From NCBI GenBank assembly GCA_934130105.1, contig CAKOXL010000038.1, positions 1 to 9,441 on the forward strand: DNA of 9,441 nucleotides, in the 5' to 3' direction. A program made the position numbers and the translations under genes. This document shows positions 6,213 to 9,441 of this stretch, in pieces; position 1 is the first letter of the stretch; each line of letters opens with the position of its first letter. The notes under the pieces are model-generated. The model searched no databases and had not been told where the DNA came from. It worked only from the letters and a program-made list of their open reading frames with translations. This DNA is from an uncultured Bacilli bacterium (GTDB taxonomy: Bacteria; Bacillota_I; Bacilli_A; RF39; UBA660).

Positions 6213-6232
6213 TATAAGAATGATAGGGTGAT
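6213..6232 (+). promoter_or_regulatory. -10 box and Shine-Dalgarno of the GH31 gene
   Basis: TATAAG (6213-6218), 6 nt, then AGGGTGAT (6225-6232), 5 nt before ATG 6238. The -35 is unclear: TTGCCC at 6186-6191 is 21 nt away. Confidence 0.5.
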
Positions 6233-6237
6233 TATAT

Positions 6238-8637
6238 ATGGACGAGAATATTGATGCAGTAAAAGGAGCATTTAATAAATTAATGGTTAATTCTGATATG
6301 GTATTTCAGGGACCAAATTATAGAATTACTGTACTAACAGAACGACTTATAAGACTTGAATATCATCCCAATGGTATTTTTTATGATAATGAAACACAAC
6401 TGGTTCAATTCAGAAACTTTCCTAAGCCAGAATTTGAAGCTAAACAAGATAATCATTTTTTAGTGATTAAAAGTAAATATTTTACACTTTCTTATACCAA
6501 AGGTAAAAATTTTGATGGTGGAAAACTAATGCCAATGAACAATCTAAAAGTTGATTTAAATGGAACCAGCAGATATTGGTATTACCATCACCCAGAAGTA
6601 AAAAATTATAAAGGAACTTTTGTTACATTAGATGGAACAGAAGAAGATTCAAAAGCAAGAAATGGACTATATTCTGTTGATGGTTTTGCATCAATTGATG
6701 ATAGTAATAGCTATTTATATGATAATAATCACAATTTAGTAAAACGTAGTGATAATGGAATAGATATCTATCTTTTCATGTATGGAAATGATTTTGAACT
6801 AGCATTAAAAGATTATTTTAAATTAACTGGAAATCCACCAATGATACCAAGGTATGCTTTAGGAAATTGGTGGAGTAGAGATTTAGATTATAATCAAGAT
6901 GACATTATAGAATTAGTTAATAATTTTGAAAAATCACAAATACCATTATCAGTTCTATTACTAGATTATGATTGGCACGTATCTACAGATGATATGGGTA
7001 ATAAAATATCAACGGGTTATTCATTCAATAAGAAATTATTTAATGATCCAGCTAATTTAATTAAAACACTCCATGAAAAAAATATCCATGTTGGATTAAA
7101 TCTTAATCCCGTTAATGGTATATATCCATATGAAGATAATTATTCAAATCTAGCTAATTATTTTAATGTTACTGATAATAAAATAATTTCATTTGATCCA
7201 CTAAATCCTATTCTTTTAGACGCTATTTATAAATTTATGCTATCTCCACTTACTAATATGGGAGTTGACTTTTTTTGGAATGACATTAAAACAAATGAGA
7301 TTAAATTATCAGGCTTATGGTTTTTAAATACATCTTTATTTAATAGTACTTATACCAATCCAACATCAAGAAAAATGATATTATCTCGTAATGCTATGAT
7401 TGCAACCCATCGTTATCCAATAACATATACAGGAAGTACTTTAATAGGATGGGATATGCTCAAAAAAATTCCAGCAATTAATCAACAAGCAAGTAATATT
7501 GGCGTTAATTTTATTAGTACTGATGTTGGTGGCAACTATGGAGGAATCGAAGAAGAAGAATTATATGTTCGCTCAATTGAATTAGGATCATTTAGTCCAA
7601 TATTAAGATTTCATGCCCCACGTGGAAGATATTACCGTAAAGAACCATGGAGATGGGATGCAAAAATATTAGAAGTAGTTAGTAAATATTTAGTTTTAAG
7701 ACATAGACTTATTCCATACTTATATACTTGTACATATAATTATCATAAATATGGAAAGCTATTGTTAAGACCACTATATTATGATTATCCATGGGTATAT
7801 GATGATAATAACTATAAAAATGAATATTATTTAGGTAATATGTTAATATCACCAATTCTTACTAAAAAAGATCAACTTATTAATCGTACTATACATAAAT
7901 TTTTTATACCAGAAGGTATATGGTATGATTTCAAAACTGGTAAAAAGTTTCCAGGAAATAAGGAGTATATTTCTTTTTTTAGAGATGAAGATTATCCTGT
8001 TTTTGTAAGCAGAGGTTCTATTATTCCTCTAGCAAGTGCGGATGAAATAAATTCAATTGGTAATCCGGAATCCCTTGAAATTCAAATTTTCCCAGGAGTA
8101 AGTAATACTTTTAATTTATATGAAGATATTAATGACTCAGAAAGTAATCATTTAATAACGCAGATTGATTATAACTATTTACCAAATAATTACACAGTTA
8201 TTATTAGAACGATAGATGGAAATCGTGGGGTAGTAAGTGATTATAGAAATTATAAAATACGTTTTAGAAATACTAAAAAAGCTGATAATGTTGTTTCATA
8301 CTTTAACGATACACAAATCAAAACTATTAGCTATATAGATGGAGCTGACTTTATTGTAGATATTAATCATGTTCCGTCAATAGGTCAAATAACATTAAAT
8401 TGTAGAGGAACAAACATAGAAATAGATGCTCTTCGTTTAATTAATGATGATATTGATAGTATTTTACTAGATATACCGGTAAATACAGTTTTAAAAGAAA
8501 AAATCTCATCCATTATGTTTAGTGAATTACCAATAAAAAGAAAAAGAATTGAAATAAGAAAATTAAGAAAATATAATCTAGGTAATGAATATATTAAACT
8601 TTTCTTAAAATTACTTGAATATATTGGTACAATTTAG
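6238..8637 (+). CDS. Cytosolic glycoside hydrolase family 31 protein with an altered catalytic acid/base site
   Basis: The 799-residue protein has no signal peptide. Its order is an N-terminal mutarotase-like beta-sandwich (to about 190), the GH31 TIM barrel (GNWWSRDL at 209-216, LDYDWH at 242-247, VDFFWND with nucleophile Asp349, ISTDVGG with Asp429, LRFH with Arg457 and His459), then a beta domain (PVFVSRGSIIPL from 587) and a Lys/Arg-rich, probably helical C-terminus (about 700-799). GH31 enzymes mostly release alpha-glucose or alpha-xylose from oligosaccharides by a two-Asp retaining mechanism. Here the stretch HRYPITYTGSTLIGWDM aligns with the family's HRYP-x-x-x-(S/T)-GDT, so the expected acid/base Asp is Ser400. 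The His before the Asp of SHDIGG is Thr428. These changes could mean a weakened, re-specialised or non-catalytic protein. The reading frame is intact, ending in tandem stops TAG-TAA. The substrate cannot be inferred because no sugar transporter is adjacent. Confidence 0.9.
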   Translation: MDENIDAVKGAFNKLMVNSDMVFQGPNYRITVLTERLIRLEYHPNGIFYDNETQLVQFRNFPKPEFEAKQDNHFLVIKSKYFTLSYTKGKNFDGGKLMPMNNLKVDLNGTSRYWYYHHPEVKNYKGTFVTLDGTEEDSKARNGLYSVDGFASIDDSNSYLYDNNHNLVKRSDNGIDIYLFMYGNDFELALKDYFKLTGNPPMIPRYALGNWWSRDLDYNQDDIIELVNNFEKSQIPLSVLLLDYDWHVSTDDMGNKISTGYSFNKKLFNDPANLIKTLHEKNIHVGLNLNPVNGIYPYEDNYSNLANYFNVTDNKIISFDPLNPILLDAIYKFMLSPLTNMGVDFFWNDIKTNEIKLSGLWFLNTSLFNSTYTNPTSRKMILSRNAMIATHRYPITYTGSTLIGWDMLKKIPAINQQASNIGVNFISTDVGGNYGGIEEEELYVRSIELGSFSPILRFHAPRGRYYRKEPWRWDAKILEVVSKYLVLRHRLIPYLYTCTYNYHKYGKLLLRPLYYDYPWVYDDNNYKNEYYLGNMLISPILTKKDQLINRTIHKFFIPEGIWYDFKTGKKFPGNKEYISFFRDEDYPVFVSRGSIIPLASADEINSIGNPESLEIQIFPGVSNTFNLYEDINDSESNHLITQIDYNYLPNNYTVIIRTIDGNRGVVSDYRNYKIRFRNTKKADNVVSYFNDTQIKTISYIDGADFIVDINHVPSIGQITLNCRGTNIEIDALRLINDDIDSILLDIPVNTVLKEKISSIMFSELPIKRKRIEIRKLRKYNLGNEYIKLFLKLLEYIGTI

Positions 8638-8668
8638 TAAATATAGTTTATTAATTTTATAAAAAATG

Positions 8669-8697
8669 TGCACAATTACTATATAATATGTTATACT
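8669..8697 (+). promoter_or_regulatory. Promoter of the T-box/leuS unit
   Basis: TGCACA (8669-8674), a 17-nt spacer and TATACT (8692-8697), with the extended -10 TGT immediately before it. A TATAAT at 8682-8687 is an alternative. Transcription is predicted to start near 8704, just before stem I of the T-box. No convincing terminator for the GH31 gene is seen between 8638 and 8668. Confidence 0.65.
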
Positions 8698-8704
8698 ACT
8701 AATA

Positions 8705-8904
8705 ACTTAGTGTTGATGAAAGAGTAGTAATAAATAAATTATTTTTAAGAGAGTTCATGGTTGGTGAAAATGAACAGTAATTTTTATGAACTTACTTTCA
8801 GAACTAATAGGGTAATTCCTTTATCAATTTAAAGTGTATAGCTATGCTATAAATTAAGGTGGTACCGCGATTATTCGTCCTTATGGAATGAATAATCGTT
8901 TTTT
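8705..8904 (+). promoter_or_regulatory. T-box riboswitch, leucine specific (specifier CUU)
   Basis: T-box leaders sense uncharged tRNA and permit transcription of aminoacyl-tRNA synthetase genes. The stem I base pairs TGAAAG (8717-8722) with CTTTCA (8795-8800). Above it are the specifier loop (AGTAGTAA 8723-8730 opposite GAACTTA 8788-8794), the AG bulge AAGAGAG (8747-8753) and an apical stem GTTCAT/ATGAAC (8753-8758/8770-8775) closed by the conserved GGTTGGTGAAA. The specifier is CTT at 8791-8793, placed GAA-CTT-A as in other T-boxes, and reads Leu. Stem III is TATAGC/GCTATA (8837-8842/8846-8851). The T-box AAGGTGGTACCGCG is at 8856-8869; its TGGT pairs with an ACCA tRNA end, fitting discriminator A of tRNA-Leu. 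leuS downstream confirms the specificity. Confidence 0.95.
8868..8904 (+). terminator. Regulated terminator of the T-box
   Basis: CGATTATTC (8868-8876) pairs with GAATAATCG (8890-8898), with an upper TCC/GGA stem and TTAT loop, then TTTTTT (8899-8904). Its 5' arm shares bases with the T-box, so it is mutually exclusive with the antiterminator that uncharged tRNA-Leu stabilises. Confidence 0.9.
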
Positions 8905-8922
8905 AGTAGTTGGGAGGTTTAT

Positions 8923-9384
8923 ATGGAATATATAAGTTATTTTATCTTTGACTTTATTCTGATTTTTATAATTTACTATTTCTTTTGTATTAGAAAAACA
9001 AGTAGAAATACTAAGATGCCATCAGAAGTGCAGTATTTAATTGCTGTTTACAAATTAGATATCAACAAATTTAGCTATCGTAAATTTGTATATGTAGTTG
9101 GTATTATTACTTCAATAGATATATCACTAGTTGCTACGATTGTAACAAAAGTTGATAAAATGTTTTGGCAAATATTAATTGGCTTTTTAGTAGTAGTGCC
9201 AGTTGTAATATTATCTTTTATGTTTTTGGGTAAATTTTATCAAAAGAAAGAAACAAAAGATAATAGTAAAGAATTAGAAAAAGAAAAGAAATATTTAGAA
9301 AAAAGAGAAAAGAAAGATAAGAAAAAGAAAAATAAAAGGAAGAATCAGAAAAGCAAAAATAAGGAAAAGAAAAGAGGAGAATAA
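8923..9384 (+). CDS. Conserved-type small membrane protein with Lys-rich cytoplasmic tail, unknown function
   Basis: The 153-residue protein has three hydrophobic segments (about 3-22, 57-77 and 79-103). Between the first two lies a polar stretch, MPSEVQYLIAVYKLDINKFS, with the P-x-EV-x-YL-x-x-x-Y pattern I associate with an uncharacterised membrane family in Bacillota. This is recalled, not searched. The last 47 residues are highly charged, about half of them Lys or Arg, and probably form a basic cytoplasmic tail. That tail might contact RNA, ribosomes or anionic lipid, which is inference only. GGGAGGT (8912-8918) gives a good Shine-Dalgarno before ATG 8923. The gene sits between the leucine T-box and leuS (2-nt gap), so it is induced with leuS when leucine is scarce. 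The A-rich 3' end encodes the lysines and supplies the leuS ribosome site. Confidence 0.8.
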   Translation: MEYISYFIFDFILIFIIYYFFCIRKTSRNTKMPSEVQYLIAVYKLDINKFSYRKFVYVVGIITSIDISLVATIVTKVDKMFWQILIGFLVVVPVVILSFMFLGKFYQKKETKDNSKELEKEKKYLEKREKKDKKKKNKRKNQKSKNKEKKRGE

Positions 9385-9386
9385 TT

Positions 9387-9441
9387 ATGGATAAAATACA
9401 GAATGTAGAAAAGAAATGGCAAGAGTATTGGAAAAATCATC
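9387..9441 (+). CDS. leuS: Leucyl-tRNA synthetase, N-terminal fragment (cut by window edge)
   Basis: Only 18 codons are visible, reading MDKIQNVEKKWQEYWKNH. The VEKKWQEYW pattern is characteristic of the start of bacterial LeuRS, which charges tRNA-Leu in the cytosol. GAGGAG (9374-9379) is 7 nt before ATG 9387 and lies within the end of the preceding gene, so the two are cotranscribed and likely coupled. Control by the upstream T-box with a CUU specifier independently supports leuS rather than another class I synthetase. The catalytic HIGH and KMSKS motifs lie outside the window. Confidence 0.92.
   Translation, partial: MDKIQNVEKKWQEYWKNH

Noticed and set aside
1..9441. Mycoplasma-type genetic code (TGA read as Trp)
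   Set aside because: All recognised proteins are full length under the standard code, with conserved tryptophans encoded by TGG.
1..9441. CRISPR array, insertion sequence, tRNA or rRNA gene
   Set aside because: No spaced direct repeats, transposase motifs, flanking inverted repeats or cloverleaf/rRNA sequences were seen on either strand.

Overview
The window is a very AT-rich stretch from a low-GC Gram-positive-type bacterium. The gene families (Leu T-box plus leuS, NfeD/SPFH pair, cold-shock protein, VanY-type carboxypeptidase, YhcC-type radical SAM protein) fit Bacillota, and the style resembles the reduced, uncultured gut Bacilli (RF39/Erysipelotrichales-like). That placement is inference. 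The code is standard: tryptophans are TGG and no reading frame is interrupted by TGA. The D,D-carboxypeptidase argues for a peptidoglycan wall.

Layout. 1-310 is the tail of a surface-type protein, closed by a hairpin terminator. 420-1740 is a two-gene unit of a short NfeD protein and a paraslipin-type SPFH protein, a known membrane-organising pair, ended by a strong terminator. 1822-2904 encodes a membrane-anchored LAS/VanY D,D-carboxypeptidase, followed by a possible 31-codon ORF (2925-3020). A bidirectional terminator (3004-3029) separates this from three minus-strand genes: a divergent cold-shock-domain protein, a small sigma-region-4-like HTH protein, and a YhcC/TIGR01212 radical SAM protein. 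From the divergent intergenic region (4635-4822) the plus strand resumes with an anchored extracytoplasmic protein of unknown function (4823-6163), then a cytosolic GH31 glycoside hydrolase (6238-8637). The window ends with a complete T-box riboswitch (specifier CUU, Leu) controlling an unknown small membrane protein with a Lys-rich tail and, directly behind it, the start of leuS.

Most interesting points. (1) The GH31 protein keeps the nucleophile Asp but has Ser where the family's acid/base Asp is expected. (2) Six genes share one start architecture: a -10 box, 6-7 nt, a Shine-Dalgarno sequence, a short gap, then ATG, which implies leaders of only about 12-16 nt. (3) The leucine T-box places an uncharacterised basic-tailed membrane protein in front of leuS. 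(4) A tyrosine-rich microORF ends inside the loop of the shared terminator. No mobile element, CRISPR array, tRNA or rRNA was seen.
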